Shown: one piece after another, positions 23,656-33,349 of the stretch
How the letters are laid out: each line of letters begins with the position of its first letter
Position numbering within the stretch: the first letter of the stretch is position 1
DNA from: Candidatus Dechloromonas phosphorivorans
Lineage (GTDB): Bacteria > Pseudomonadota > Gammaproteobacteria > Burkholderiales > Rhodocyclaceae
DNA: 64,000 nt
Direction of reading: 5' to 3'
NCBI GenBank assembly: GCA_016709495.1
Contig: JADJMS010000051.1
Span: 62,001-126,000 of the forward strand
Made by a program: the position numbers and the translations under genes
The notes under the pieces: model-generated
Database searches by the model: none
Seen by the model: the letters and a program-made list of their open reading frames with translations, nothing else
What the model was told of the DNA's origin: nothing

Positions 23656-24502
23656 AAACTTGAAATCTCTGGACGCCCGCCTTTTTCAGGTCGCTTTTCA
23701 AGCCATCCTGCTAACGGTTGGCGTCCTGCTGCGCGATTTCAGCCTGCTGCCTGCGCAAATGGCGCTGGCGATTGCTTCTGCCACGGCTACCCAGGCCTTC
23801 TGGTTCAAAGTCTTCAAACTGAAAAATGTCGGCTATCTCAGCCCGTTAATCACCGGCTTTGGCCTCTCTCTGCTGTTGCGCGCCGATAGTCTGTGGCTCC
23901 ACCCGCTGGTTGCCTGCCTTGCCATCAGCGGCAAATTTCTGATTCGCATTCGTGGCAAGCACGTATTTAATCCAGCCAATTTTGGCGTCGGGATTGCACT
24001 GCTTGGCCTGCCCGGCGCATGGGTTTCGCCGGGGCAATGGGGCAACGATTTGGGGATTGCCGTCTGGCTGATCGCGCTGGGCGCGCTGGTTGTCCAGAAA
24101 GCCAGGCGCGACGATGCCGCCTGGCTATTTTTGGCCACTTTTTTGGGGTTAACCGCAACTCGTTTGTTTTTGCTCGGTTACACCTTTGAACGCGGCTGGG
24201 AAATTCTCGTCCATCAGGCGCTCAACGGCGCTTTGCTGCTTTTTGCCTTCTTCATGATCTCCGACCCAATGACCTTGCCCGACCGCCCGGCAGCCCGGCG
24301 CCTGCATGTCATTCTCGTCGCCAGCGTCGCCTTCTGCTGGCAGTTCGTTTTCTATCGACCAAGTGGTGCCCTATGGGCTTTGTTGTGTCTGGCGCTACTC
24401 GTGCCGCTATGGGACGCGATATGGCCGGGAAAACGCCATAACTGGCATGGAAACATACCGTTACAGAATAATGTTGCGTCGCAAGGTAAAATCGCTGGAT
24501 GA
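23639..24502 (+). CDS. RnfD/NqrB-like integral membrane protein
   Basis: 287 residues with about nine membrane helices. The stretch RIRGKHVFNPANFGVGIALL matches the flavin-attachment neighbourhood of NqrB/RnfD, and DPMTLPDRPAARRLH is also typical. The usual Ser/Thr covalent FMN site (SGAT/S-G-A-T) is not clearly present, so redox function is uncertain. Frame starts at 23639, overlapping the DUF2330 gene by 17 bases; a TTG further in is possible. Other Rnf/Nqr subunits are absent here, so it is a stand-alone relative linked to DUF2330. Confidence 0.8.
   Translation: MGCGSKNLKSLDARLFQVAFQAILLTVGVLLRDFSLLPAQMALAIASATATQAFWFKVFKLKNVGYLSPLITGFGLSLLLRADSLWLHPLVACLAISGKFLIRIRGKHVFNPANFGVGIALLGLPGAWVSPGQWGNDLGIAVWLIALGALVVQKARRDDAAWLFLATFLGLTATRLFLLGYTFERGWEILVHQALNGALLLFAFFMISDPMTLPDRPAARRLHVILVASVAFCWQFVFYRPSGALWALLCLALLVPLWDAIWPGKRHNWHGNIPLQNNVASQGKIAG
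24139..24159 (+). repeat. Dispersed 21-bp motif, variant copy
   Basis: TTTT-TTGGG-GTTAACCGCAAC, inside the RnfD-like gene. Two core positions differ from the consensus. Confidence 0.4.
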
Positions 24503-24921
24503 AATACGAGCCCAAGCCCAACGCCTTTTCTATCCCGGTCCGCGTTTATTACGAGGATACCGATGCTGGCGGTGTCGTTTATTACGCCAATTACCTTAAA
24601 TTTTTCGAACGTTGCCGCACCGAATGGATGCGCTTTGCCGGTCACGACCAGTCCGCACTGGCCGCCGAGGCGGGTATTGGCTTTGTCGCACGCAAGGCGA
24701 GTTGTGAATATCTCAAACCGGCGCGCCTCGATGACGAATTGATCGTCGGCCTCGAAGTCGAAAAACTCACCCGCGTTCGCGTTGTCTTCCGCCAGCACGT
24801 TCGCCGTGGCGACGTTGAACTGGTCACCGGCACCGTTGAAATTGCCTGCGTCAATATGGACACCATGACGCCCACCGCCATCCCTGAATTTCTGCACAGC
24901 AAACTGGAAACGCTTAAATGA
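24499..24921 (+). CDS. ybgC: Acyl-CoA thioesterase YbgC (Tol-Pal associated)
   Basis: 140 residues of hot-dog fold. The active-site segment is VYYEDTDAGGVVYYANYLKF, with the nucleophile-activating Asp. The gene leads the tol-pal operon as in most Proteobacteria, and its ends overlap its neighbours by ATGA on both sides. It hydrolyses acyl-CoA or acyl-ACP and is linked to envelope phospholipid metabolism. Confidence 0.95.
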   Translation: MKYEPKPNAFSIPVRVYYEDTDAGGVVYYANYLKFFERCRTEWMRFAGHDQSALAAEAGIGFVARKASCEYLKPARLDDELIVGLEVEKLTRVRVVFRQHVRRGDVELVTGTVEIACVNMDTMTPTAIPEFLHSKLETLK

Positions 24922-25594
24922 ACGTCACCCAGGATCTTTCCATCCTCCACCTCATCATCAACGCCAGCGCGGTTGTTCAAATCGTCATGGCCATCCTCGC
25001 CGGCGTCTCGTTGATGTCCTGGTACTACATCGCCATGAAGTGGTTTGCCGTGCGCCAGGCACGCACCAAGACCGAAATTTTCGAGCGCGATTTCTGGTCC
25101 GGCGTCGATCTCAACTGCCTCTACAACAGCGCCGTCAATGACCGTCACCACGCGGGTTCGATGGAACGTATCTTCGAAGCCGGCTTCCGCGAATTCGCCA
25201 AGCTCAAGACCCAGAAAAACCTCGACCCGAAGGACGTTGTCGATGGTTCACGCCGCGCCATGCGCGCTACCTATCAGCGCGAAGTCGATGGTCTCGAATC
25301 ACACCTCGCCTTCCTCGCGTCGGTCGGTTCAGTCAGCCCTATATCGGCCTCTTCGGCACCGTCTGGGGCATCATGCACTCCTTCCGTGGCCTCGCCAACG
25401 TCGGTCAGGCAACGCTTTCCGCCGTCGCCCCTGGCATTGCCGAAGCACTGGTTGCCACCGCCATCGGCCTCTTCGCGGCGATTCCGGCAGTGCTCGCCTA
25501 TAACCGCTTCGCCCACGACATTGACCGCCTCTCCATCCGTTACGAGAGCTTCATGGAAGAGTTCTCCAACATCATCCAGCGGCAGATGCGTTAA
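24918..25594 (+). CDS. tolQ: Tol-Pal system motor protein TolQ, one frameshift
   Basis: About 225 residues when joined. The frame breaks in the CCC at 25337-25339 (SVGSVSP / YIGLFGTVWGIMHSFRGLAN), where the family needs one more C. Length is 3n+2. Three membrane helices (one N-terminal; two after the break, IAEALVATAIGLFAAIPAVL) are recovered. TolQ and TolR form the proton-driven stator of the Tol-Pal machine. The rest of the operon is intact in order, so the break is probably a sequence error. Confidence 0.92.
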
Positions 25595-25597
25595 GCC

Positions 25598-26014
25598 ATG
25601 CGCCAGCGTCGCCTTAAAAATGAGATCAACGTCGTCCCCTACATCGACGTCATGCTGGTGCTGCTCGTCATTTTCATGGTGACGACGCCGATGATGACCA
25701 CCGGCTCGGTTGAATTGCCAGCATCCGGTACGGCACCACAAAAGCCGGACAAGTACCTCAAGGTTCAAATCGAAGAAAACGGCGGGCTGTCGGTTTTCGA
25801 CGCCAACGGAAAATCAAAGAAGGTCAAGGGAATCAAGGATCTCAAGAACGAATTGAATGCCCTCAAGGGCGGCGACGACAAGATCGCTGTACTGATCGCC
25901 GGCGACAAGGAAACCCAGTACAAAAACGTCATCGAGGTACTCGATGAAGTGAAGCGCTCCGGCTTTCAGCGGGTTGCCCTGAAACCGCCAGCAAATAGTC
26001 GCCATGATTCTTGA
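25598..26014 (+). CDS. tolR: Tol-Pal system protein TolR
   Basis: 138 residues: one N-terminal membrane helix with the proton-relay Asp in NVVPYIDVMLVLLVIFMV, then a periplasmic domain. It couples the proton gradient to TolA. The start is 4 bases after the tolQ stop and the end overlaps tolA by 11 bases. Confidence 0.96.
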   Translation: MRQRRLKNEINVVPYIDVMLVLLVIFMVTTPMMTTGSVELPASGTAPQKPDKYLKVQIEENGGLSVFDANGKSKKVKGIKDLKNELNALKGGDDKIAVLIAGDKETQYKNVIEVLDEVKRSGFQRVALKPPANSRHDS

Positions 26015-26810
26015 GCGCCCCGAAGAACCCGGCAAGAAATACGCAATGGCGTTCACCTTCATGGTGCACGCCGGGCTGATTCTCGCTCTCTTTCTCGGTG
26101 TGCAATGGAAACGCAGCACCCCGGAAGTGATGGACGTTGAACTGTGGTCAAGCAAGCCGACCCCGGCCACCTATGTGCCGCCGCCCCCGCCCAAACCCGA
26201 GCCAGAAGTGAAACCGGAACCCAAACCGATACCCAAGGTCGAGCCCAAACCGGAGCCGCTGCCGCCCAAAAAACCGGACATCGTGGTCAAGGAAGAAAAG
26301 AAACCGCCCAAGCCCGAGCCGAAGAAACCCGAACCCAAGCCCGAGCCACCGAAACCTGAGCCGAAAAAGCCGGAGCCCAAGCCGGAAGTCAAACCACCGC
26401 CGAAGATGCCTGATTTCAGCAAGGAGCTTTCCCGCGAAACGGCCGAACTGAAACCGCGTCCCAATAACAGCGCCCAACAAATGGCCAATGCGGCAGCGGC
26501 AGAATCCGAGCAGCGCGCTTCCAGTAATAAAAAAGGCCTGAAGGATTATGCCGCCAAGATCCGCGGCAAGATTCGCGGCAATATTGTTTTAACACCAAAC
26601 ATTACGGGCAACCCGGAAGCCATTTTTGAAGTTGACCAATTGCCTTCCGGCGAAGTCCTTGCTGTCAAACTGAAACGTTCGAGCGGCAACAAGGGGCTGG
26701 ACGAAGCTATTGAGCGCGCCATCCTCAAATCCTCCCCCTTGCCAAAGCCCGACGACCCCGCTCTTTTCCAGCGTTCGCTGGAAATCAAATACAAACCGTT
26801 TGAAGAGTAA
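26004..26810 (+). CDS. tolA: TolA-type energy transducer
   Basis: 268 residues. A single membrane helix (about 15-33) is followed by a long Pro/Glu/Lys-rich spacer (about 50-135, repeats of PEPKKPEPKPEP) that replaces the Ala-rich helix of E. coli TolA, and a C-terminal TonB/TolA-type domain (about 185-265). It spans the periplasm to link TolQR with TolB and Pal. The Pro-rich spacer makes it look TonB-like, but operon position supports TolA. Confidence 0.92.
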   Translation: MILERPEEPGKKYAMAFTFMVHAGLILALFLGVQWKRSTPEVMDVELWSSKPTPATYVPPPPPKPEPEVKPEPKPIPKVEPKPEPLPPKKPDIVVKEEKKPPKPEPKKPEPKPEPPKPEPKKPEPKPEVKPPPKMPDFSKELSRETAELKPRPNNSAQQMANAAAAESEQRASSNKKGLKDYAAKIRGKIRGNIVLTPNITGNPEAIFEVDQLPSGEVLAVKLKRSSGNKGLDEAIERAILKSSPLPKPDDPALFQRSLEIKYKPFEE

Positions 26811-26831
26811 AATTGCGCGAACTTATTGAAA

Positions 26832-28108
26832 ATGAAGACAATGCACCGAATATCCCGCAGAATTTTTATGGCTTTTGCGCTGTTGACCGTAACAGTTGCC
26901 CAAGCCCAGCTTTCCATCGAAATTACCGGCGCTGGCGCCAACCGTATCCCGGTCGCCATTGCTGATTTCAGCGGCGACCCAACCGCCTCCCGCGTCGTCA
27001 CCGCCACCGTGCGTGCCGACCTCGACCGTAGTGGCCTGTTCAAGCTGATCGACACGGCCGGTGCTTCGCTCGACGAAAATTCGCCGATCAATCACGGCGA
27101 CTGGAAAGCCAAGGGCGCCGATGCACTGGCTGCCGGCAGCTTGGGTCGCAGCCCGGATGGCCGGATGGAAGCGCGCTTCCGCCTTTACGATACGCAAAAA
27201 GGCGTGATGCTCGGCGGCAAGGCCTTTGTCACCGGCAACGAGCAACTGCGTGCCGCCGGCCACCGCATTGCCGATGAAATTTACGAAAAGCTGACCGGTG
27301 AAAAGGTGTGTTTTCGACCCGCATCGCCTATGTCGTCAAATCCCGCGGCCAGTTCCTGCTGCAGATTGCCGATTCGGACGGGCAGGGTGCAGCGACCGCG
27401 CTGACTTCAAGCGAGCCGATCATTTCCCCGGTCTGGTCGCCGGATGGCGGCCGTCTGGCCTACGTTTCCTTCGAGAAGAAGAAGCCGGTCATCTACGTCC
27501 ATTCAATCTCGTCCGGCCAACGCACCATCGTCGCCAATTTCAAGGGCTCCAATTCAGCACCGGGCTGGTCTACCGATGGCCGTCGTCTGGCGATTGTGCT
27601 CTCCAAGGACGGTCATTCTCAAATTTACAGCGTCAATGCCGATGGCAGCGGCCTGCAACGCGTCACCCAATCAGCCGGCATTGATACCGAACCGCGCTAC
27701 TCGGTTGACGGCAATATCTATTTCACTTCCGACCGTGGCGGCAGCCCGCAGATTTATCGGGTCAGCGCCACGGGTGGCGATGCCCAGCGCGTCACCTTTG
27801 AAGGCAGCTACAACGTTTCCCCGCGCCCCTCGCCGGATGGCAAAACCCTTGCCTTCATCACTCGTCGTGAAGGCCGTTTCCAGCTTGCCGCAATGGATCT
27901 CGCCAGCCGTCAGGTTCAGGTGTTGAGCGATTCCAACAAAGACGAATCCCCCAGTTTTGCCCCCAATAGCCGCATGATCCTGATCGCTACAGAAATGGGC
28001 GGACGCGGCGTTCTATCGGCTGTCTCCAGCGATGGCCGGATCAAACAACGCCTCTCGGTCGCCGCAGGTGATGTGCGCGAACCGGCTTGGGGCCCCTTCT
28101 TTCAATAA
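26832..28108 (+). CDS. tolB: Tol-Pal system beta-propeller TolB, one frameshift
   Basis: About 425 residues when joined. The signal peptide (FALLTVTVAQA|Q) and N-terminal domain are in one frame to TGEK; the beta-propeller (STRIAYVV, then repeats such as ISPVWSPDGGRLAYVS, SAPGWSTDGRRLAI, VSPRPSPDGKTLAF) in another. The break is at the GG of 27305-27306, where one G appears lost. Length 3n+2 agrees. ATG 26832 is taken as start; 26841 and a TTG at 26826 are alternatives and none has a good ribosome site. Confidence 0.92.
26873..26893 (+). repeat. Dispersed 21-bp motif, copy 4 (perfect)
   Basis: TTTT-GCGCT-GTTGACCGTAAC, inside the tolB signal-peptide codons, in the same reading frame as copy 3 (LTVT). 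Confidence 0.7.
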
Positions 28109-28134
28109 TTAACCTATCCTCACCGGAGAACTCC

Positions 28135-28680
28135 ATGAAAAAACTACTCATTCCCGCACTGCTCTCAGCCCTGATTATCGGCTGTAGCTCCACCCCCATC
28201 CCTGACGAAACGGGTGGCGCACCAGTTGAATCACGCAGCGGCTCTGGTTCTGGCGTAGCACCGGTCGTCGCCGGTGGCCTTGATTCGCGTGGTCTGCCGA
28301 ATGAACTGACCGACCCCAAGAGCGTTCTGTCAAAGCGCAGCGTCTACTTCGATCTCGACAGCTACGAAGTCAAGGATGAGTACAAGGATCTGGTGGCCGC
28401 ACACGCCAAGTATCTGGTTAACAATCGCGCCTTCAAAATGCTGATCCAGGGCAACACCGACGAGCGCGGTAGCCGTGAATACAACCTGGCACTCGGCCAG
28501 AAACGTGCCGAAGCAATCAAGCGTTCGCTAACCTTGCTCGGCGCCAAGGAAGACCAGCTTGAATCGGTCAGCCTCGGCGAAGAAAAGCCGAAGGATGCCG
28601 GTCATGACGAAGCTGCCTGGTCGCAAAACCGCCGTGGCGACATGCTCTACAAAGCGGCTGACGGTCGCGGCGAGTTCTAA
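28135..28680 (+). CDS. pal: Peptidoglycan-associated lipoprotein Pal
   Basis: 181 residues with the lipobox LIIGC and acylated Cys near residue 18. A Ser/Gly-rich linker leads to the OmpA-like domain (about 70-178: SVYFDLDSYEVKDEY, QGNTDERGSREYNLALGQKR). ATG 28135 follows a GGAG site. It anchors the outer membrane to peptidoglycan and binds TolB. Confidence 0.96.
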   Translation: MKKLLIPALLSALIIGCSSTPIPDETGGAPVESRSGSGSGVAPVVAGGLDSRGLPNELTDPKSVLSKRSVYFDLDSYEVKDEYKDLVAAHAKYLVNNRAFKMLIQGNTDERGSREYNLALGQKRAEAIKRSLTLLGAKEDQLESVSLGEEKPKDAGHDEAAWSQNRRGDMLYKAADGRGEF

Positions 28681-28683
28681 GTC

Positions 28684-29422
28684 ATGCGTCTGGCTCGAAT
28701 CGCTCTCCTAATTACCGCACTGGGTGCCTCAGGCCCAGGCCGGCATGTTCGACGATGAAGAAGCGCGGCGCATGATCACTGATCAACGAATCAAGAATGA
28801 AGCGCGATTTGACCAGCAAGCCAAGGCTCAGCTGGATCTGGCCAACCAGATCCAGCGCCAGGCGGAAGAAAATGCCCGCCTGCGCGGCCAGATCGAAACG
28901 CTGAATTACGAACTGGAAACGGCCAAAAAGCGCCAACAGGATTTCTACCTCGACCTCGACACGCGCCTGCGCAAATTTGAGAGCGTTGGTAGTCCATCAA
29001 GCGCAACTGACCCGGCCGCCGGTGCTGCGCCCAAACCAGCGGGTGACCCGGCCAAGGAAAGTCAGGAATACGAGGCGGCACTTAACCAATTCAAGGCTGG
29101 CAAGTATAAGGAAGCAGCAACCGGCTTTGCGGCTTTCGTCCAGAAATACCCGGACAGTTCGCTGGCCCCCAATGCCCAATACTGGTTAGGTAATGCCTGG
29201 TACGCCCAGCGTGATTGCAAGCGATCCATCGAAGCGCAAAGCATCGTCACCACCAAGTATGCCGAGACACCCAAGGCACCGGATGCCTGGCTGGCAATTG
29301 CAACCTGCCAACAGGAAATGGGCAATCCGACGGGCGCCAAGCGCTCACTGGAAACGGTGATTGCCAAATATCCGACCTCACCCGCCGCCGAGAATGCGCA
29401 ACAACGTCTGAAGAAGAAGTAA
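28684..29422 (+). CDS. cpoB: Cell division coordinator CpoB (YbgF), one frameshift
   Basis: About 245 residues. The signal peptide (MRLARIALLITALGAS) and the mature start (AQAGMFDDEEARRMI) are in different frames; an extra G at about 28732-28733 explains it (length 3n+1). A coiled coil (about 35-85) is followed by an Ala/Pro linker and TPR repeats (about 125-245: QEYEAALNQFKAGKYKEAA, YWLGNAWYAQRDCKRSIEA). CpoB links Tol-Pal to septal peptidoglycan synthesis. Confidence 0.9.
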
Positions 29423-29425
29423 ACC

Positions 29426-30065
29426 TTGGCCTTACGCATCACTGAAATTTTCTATTCCCTGCAAGGGTGAAGCCTCGCGCGTCGGTCTGCCAACGGTTTT
29501 TGTGCGCCTCACCGGCTGCCCGCTGCGCTGTGTCTGGTGCGATACCGAATACAGTTTTACCGGCGGTGCGCCGGCGACGATTGAATCCGTCTTGGCTGAA
29601 GTTGCCAAATACCCGGCCCGCCAGGTTTGCGTGACCGGCGGCGAGCCTTTGTCGCAGAAGGAATGTCTGCCGCTACTGAGTGCCCTTTGCGATGCCGGCT
29701 ACGATGTGTCGCTGGAAACATCCGGAGCGCTCGATATCGCAGCCGTCGATCCGCGCGTTTCAAGAATCATGGACCTCAAGGCACCTGACTCAGGTGAAAG
29801 TAGCAAAAACCTGTGGGCCAATCTTGAGCTTCTCAACAGCCGCGACGAAATCAAAATCGTAATCGCCTCACGCAGCGATTACGAATGGGCACGTGAGGTT
29901 TTGCACGAAAGACAACTCACGCAACGCTGCCCCGTCCTGTTTTCACCAGCACAAGGGCAAATTGAAGCAGCTGATCTGGCCCGCTGGATACTTGAAGACG
30001 GTTTGCCGATTCGCTTCCAGCTGCAACTACACAAGCTGCTTTGGGGTAATATGCGCGGTAAATAG
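29426..30065 (+). CDS. queE: 7-carboxy-7-deazaguanine synthase QueE, one frameshift
   Basis: About 212 residues of the radical-SAM enzyme that forms the 7-deazaguanine ring in queuosine biosynthesis. The start is probably TTG 29426. The expected FYSLQGEASRVGLPTVFVRL is broken by an extra G in the GGG at 29465-29467 (length 3n+1). The cluster-binding cysteines are in TGCPLRCVWCDTEYSF. It follows the tol-pal genes as in many Proteobacteria. queC, for a later step, lies at 37216. Confidence 0.92.
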
Positions 30066-30076
30066 GGGAGACCGCC

Positions 30077-30436
30077 ATGACCGAAAATCGCCGCCAGTTC
30101 TCACGAATCAGCTTTCAAACTGAAGCCCGTCTGAGCCTGCCTACTGGCGAATCTGGTGTTGAAGTCCTTGATCTTTCCCTCAAAGGTGCACTCGTACGCA
30201 GCGAGCGCTTGCTGCCCAGCACGATTGGCAACCACGGCACTTTGATCATACGTCTCGATGAGATGGGCACCATCATCCACATGGAAATTACGGTCGCTCA
30301 TCAGGAAGGCACTGCCTTTGGCCTGAAATGCCGCGAAATTGACCTCGACAGCATCACCCACTTGCGCCGTCTGGTTGAACTAAACCTCGGTGATGAAAAA
30401 CTTCTGGAACGCGAACTGAGTCACCTGACTATCTAG
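30077..30436 (+). CDS. PilZ-domain protein
   Basis: 119 residues. The c-di-GMP-binding motifs are present: RRQFSR near residue 5 (RxxxR) and DLSLKGALV near residue 35 (D/NxSxxG). A single PilZ domain fills the protein, so it is a stand-alone effector. It is directly upstream of the PAS-GGDEF-EAL gene (12 bases), suggesting it reads the local c-di-GMP pool. Confidence 0.92.
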   Translation: MTENRRQFSRISFQTEARLSLPTGESGVEVLDLSLKGALVRSERLLPSTIGNHGTLIIRLDEMGTIIHMEITVAHQEGTAFGLKCREIDLDSITHLRRLVELNLGDEKLLERELSHLTI

Positions 30437-30447
30437 CAGGTTTTGCC

Positions 30448-32587
30448 ATGGAAACTACCGCTTGCCCTGTAGCCAGAGTCCTGCTGGCCCCCGGAACCCG
30501 GATATCCGATATCTGCGAACTGCAGCATGCCATTCTCGAAAACGCTGATCACGCAATCATTGCTACCGACGTACTCGGCACCATTCTCTACTTCAACCGG
30601 ACCGCACAAAGGTTGCTCGGTTATGGCTGGGATGAAATCGTTGGCCGCACAACACCAGCTCTTTTTCACGATCCGGCAGAAGTCGCCAGCAGAGCCGAGG
30701 CGCTATCAGTCGAGCTAGGCCGCAGCATTGCGCCAGGCTTCGAAGTCTTTGTTGCCCGCGTTGGCCATAAAGGGCATACCGAGGAAGACTGGACCTACAT
30801 CGGCAAGAATGGCCAACGCTTTCCTGTGCGCCTGGCGATCACCGCGCTACCGGACACACAAGGCGGCTTGCTCGGCTATCTTGGTATCGCCTCGGATATT
30901 ACCGAGCGAGGCCGCCTGGAGCAGGAGTTACGAATAGCGGCGATTGCCTTTGAATCGCAAGCCGCAATTCTGGTGACCGATGCCGAGCAACGCATTCTGC
31001 GGATCAATCCCGCCTTTACCAAACTGACTGGCTATAGCGCGGCAGAAACCATCGACCAGAAGCCGAGCCTGCTCAGTTCGGGTCGTCAGGACGCCCTGTT
31101 TTATCGGGAAATGTGGCAGTCGCTGAAGGAATCTGGACACTGGCAGGGCGAGATCTGGAATCGCCGCAAATGTGGAGAAATTTATCCGGAGTGGCTGACC
31201 ATTTCTGCCGTCAACAATGATCGCGGATGTCTGACCCACTATGTCAGCACCTTCTCGGATATCAGCAATCTGAAGATTGCCGAATCTGAAATTCACCATT
31301 TGGCCTTTTACGACCCACTCACCACTTTGCCCAATCGGCGCCTGCTGCTTGATCGTCTCGAAAAGGCCCGCGCCACGGGCAAGCGTAGCGAACAAATCGG
31401 TGCATTGCTGATCATTGATCTCGACAATTTCAAAACCTTGAACGACACCCTCGGCCATGACATGGGCGACCGCCTGTTGATCGAAGTCGCCTGTCGTTTA
31501 AAACATTGCATTCGTGAAGGTGATACGGCCGCCCGCCAGGGTGGCGACGAATTTGTCGTCATGCTCGAAGAGCTCGGCGGCGAGATGGGGGCGCCAGCGT
31601 ATTGGCAGAGTCCGTCGCCGAAAAATCCGGCTTGCGCTCTGCGAACCCTATTCCCTGATTACCGGCCACGAGCACTTTCACGCAGCAAGCATCGGGGTCA
31701 GCCTGTTTTGCGGTGACGACAAAAGCACCGAAGTGCTCCTCAAACAAGCTGACATCGCCCTATATAAAGCCAAGGATGCCGGCCGCAATGCGGTGCGTTT
31801 TTTCGATAACGCCATGCAAACCGCCCTTGACCAGCGGGCAAGCCTTGAGGCCAGCTTGCGCCATGCCTTGTCACGCGACGAATTTCTGCTTTACGTCCAG
31901 CCTCAGGTCGATTCAGCTCGCCAGGTGATAGGCGCCGAATGCCTGTTACGTTGGCAACCGGTGGGGAGGGCCATGGTAGCGCCGGATGATTTCATTCCGC
32001 TCGCCGAGCAAAGCGGATTGATTTTGCCAATTGGCTTGTGGGTACTCGATTTTGCCTGTGCCCAATTACGCCGCTGGAGCGAGCAGCGGCAAACCCGAGA
32101 ACTCTATCTGGCGATCAATGTCAGTGCCTGCCAGTTTCGCCAACCGGACTTTGTCACCCAGATTCAGGCGGCGCTCAACAAACACGGCGCCAACCCACGG
32201 CGACTCAAGCTGGAACTGACTGAAAGCCTGCTACTCGACGAGGTCGACAGCGTTGTTGGCAAGATGCGCGCGCTGCTTGATATTGGTGTCCGCTTTTCGC
32301 TGGATGACTTTGGCACCGGCTATGCCTCACTGTCCTACCTCAAGCGCTTCCCGTTCGAGCAACTGAAGATTGATCGTTCTTTCATTCGCAATGTAACCAG
32401 CGACCCGGATGATGCAGCAATCGTCCATGCCATCCTGGCCATGGGCCACGCCTTGCGCCTGAACGTTGTCGCCGAGGGCGTCGAGGAAGATGCCCAGCAC
32501 GACTTTCTGGTGGCGCACGGCTGCTGTCTGTTCCAGGGTTATCTGTTTGGTCGGCCGATGACCTTTGCTCAATTCGAACTGGCCTGA
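30448..32587 (+). CDS. PAS-PAS-GGDEF-EAL c-di-GMP enzyme, two frameshifts
   Basis: About 714 residues when joined. Two PAS domains (about 25-150 and 165-280) are followed by a GGDEF domain with an intact GGDEF signature (near residue 366) and an upstream RxxD inhibitory site (REGD), then an EAL domain in which the signature reads ECL (GAECLLRW) but LTESLLL and DDFGTGYASL are intact. Two one-base deletions, in the G5 run at 31587-31591 and the A5 run at 31621-31625, split the frame; length 3n+1 agrees. Probably both synthesis and breakdown activity are possible. Confidence 0.85.
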
Positions 32588-32638
32588 AGCTACGGCAGTT
32601 TGAGTGAGACAGCATTCTGTGACTGGGTGATCTAAGCG

Positions 32639-33349
32639 CTAAATACCGAGATAGCGCTGCCAGATGCCATGATCGGCATCCAGCTCGCGTGACGATCCTT
32701 GCCAAACCACCTGGCCACGCTCAATGATGGTGTGATGATCGGCCAGCGCAATCAGCTTTTCAACGTATTTATCGATCACCAAAATGCTTTGCCCGGCCGC
32801 CCGCAGGCGCGCCAGGCAAGCCCAGATTTCCTCTCGCACCAATGGCGCCAAACCTTCAGTGGCTTCATCCAAAATCAGCAGACGCGGATTGGTGACCAGG
32901 GCGCGGCCAATAGCCAGCATTTGCTGTTCACCCCCGGAGAGCTGGTTGCCTAGGTTCCTTGCTCTTTCCTTGAGGCGCGGGAACAGTTCGTAAACTCGTG
33001 CAGGTGTCCACGGCTCCCTGACGCCACGGCGATTGGCAAAAAAGGCCACCAAATGCTCGTCGACCGTCAGGTTTGGAAAACACTGGCGGCCTTCCGGGAC
33101 CAAGGCAATGCCGGCACGACCAATGCGATCCGGGCGCCAGCCATCAATGCGTTCGCCAGCAAAATGAATGCTGCCGCCCTTGATCGCCGACAAACCGCAA
33201 ATAGCGCGCAACGTGGTGGTTTTACCCATGCCGTTGCGGCCGAGCAGGGTTGCCGCCTGTCCTTCGGCCATCGCCAGATCAACGCCAAAAAGCACCTGGC
33301 TTGGCCCATAGGCGACTTCCAGCGCGCTGACTTCGAGCAGGGCGCTCAT
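32639..33349 (-). CDS. livF: Branched-chain amino-acid-type ABC transporter ATPase (LivF)
   Basis: 236 residues. Walker A GRNGMGKTTTLRA, signature LSGGEQQML, Walker B RLLILDEATEGLAP. Second ATPase of the operon; its start overlaps the livG stop (ATGA). Cytoplasmic subunit of a five-gene importer. Confidence 0.94.
   Translation of the reverse strand: MSALLEVSALEVAYGPSQVLFGVDLAMAEGQAATLLGRNGMGKTTTLRAICGLSAIKGGSIHFAGERIDGWRPDRIGRAGIALVPEGRQCFPNLTVDEHLVAFFANRRGVREPWTPARVYELFPRLKERARNLGNQLSGGEQQMLAIGRALVTNPRLLILDEATEGLAPLVREEIWACLARLRAAGQSILVIDKYVEKLIALADHHTIIERGQVVWQGSSRELDADHGIWQRYLGI

Noticed and set aside
26190..26400. Possible tandem DNA repeat or CRISPR-like array
   Set aside because: It encodes the Pro/Glu/Lys spacer of TolA, has short irregular units and no unique spacers.
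26148..26488. Gly/Phe-rich minus-strand frames opposite the tolA spacer
   Set aside because: These are the complement of the Pro/Glu/Lys-rich repeats in tolA; low-complexity composition explains the open frame.
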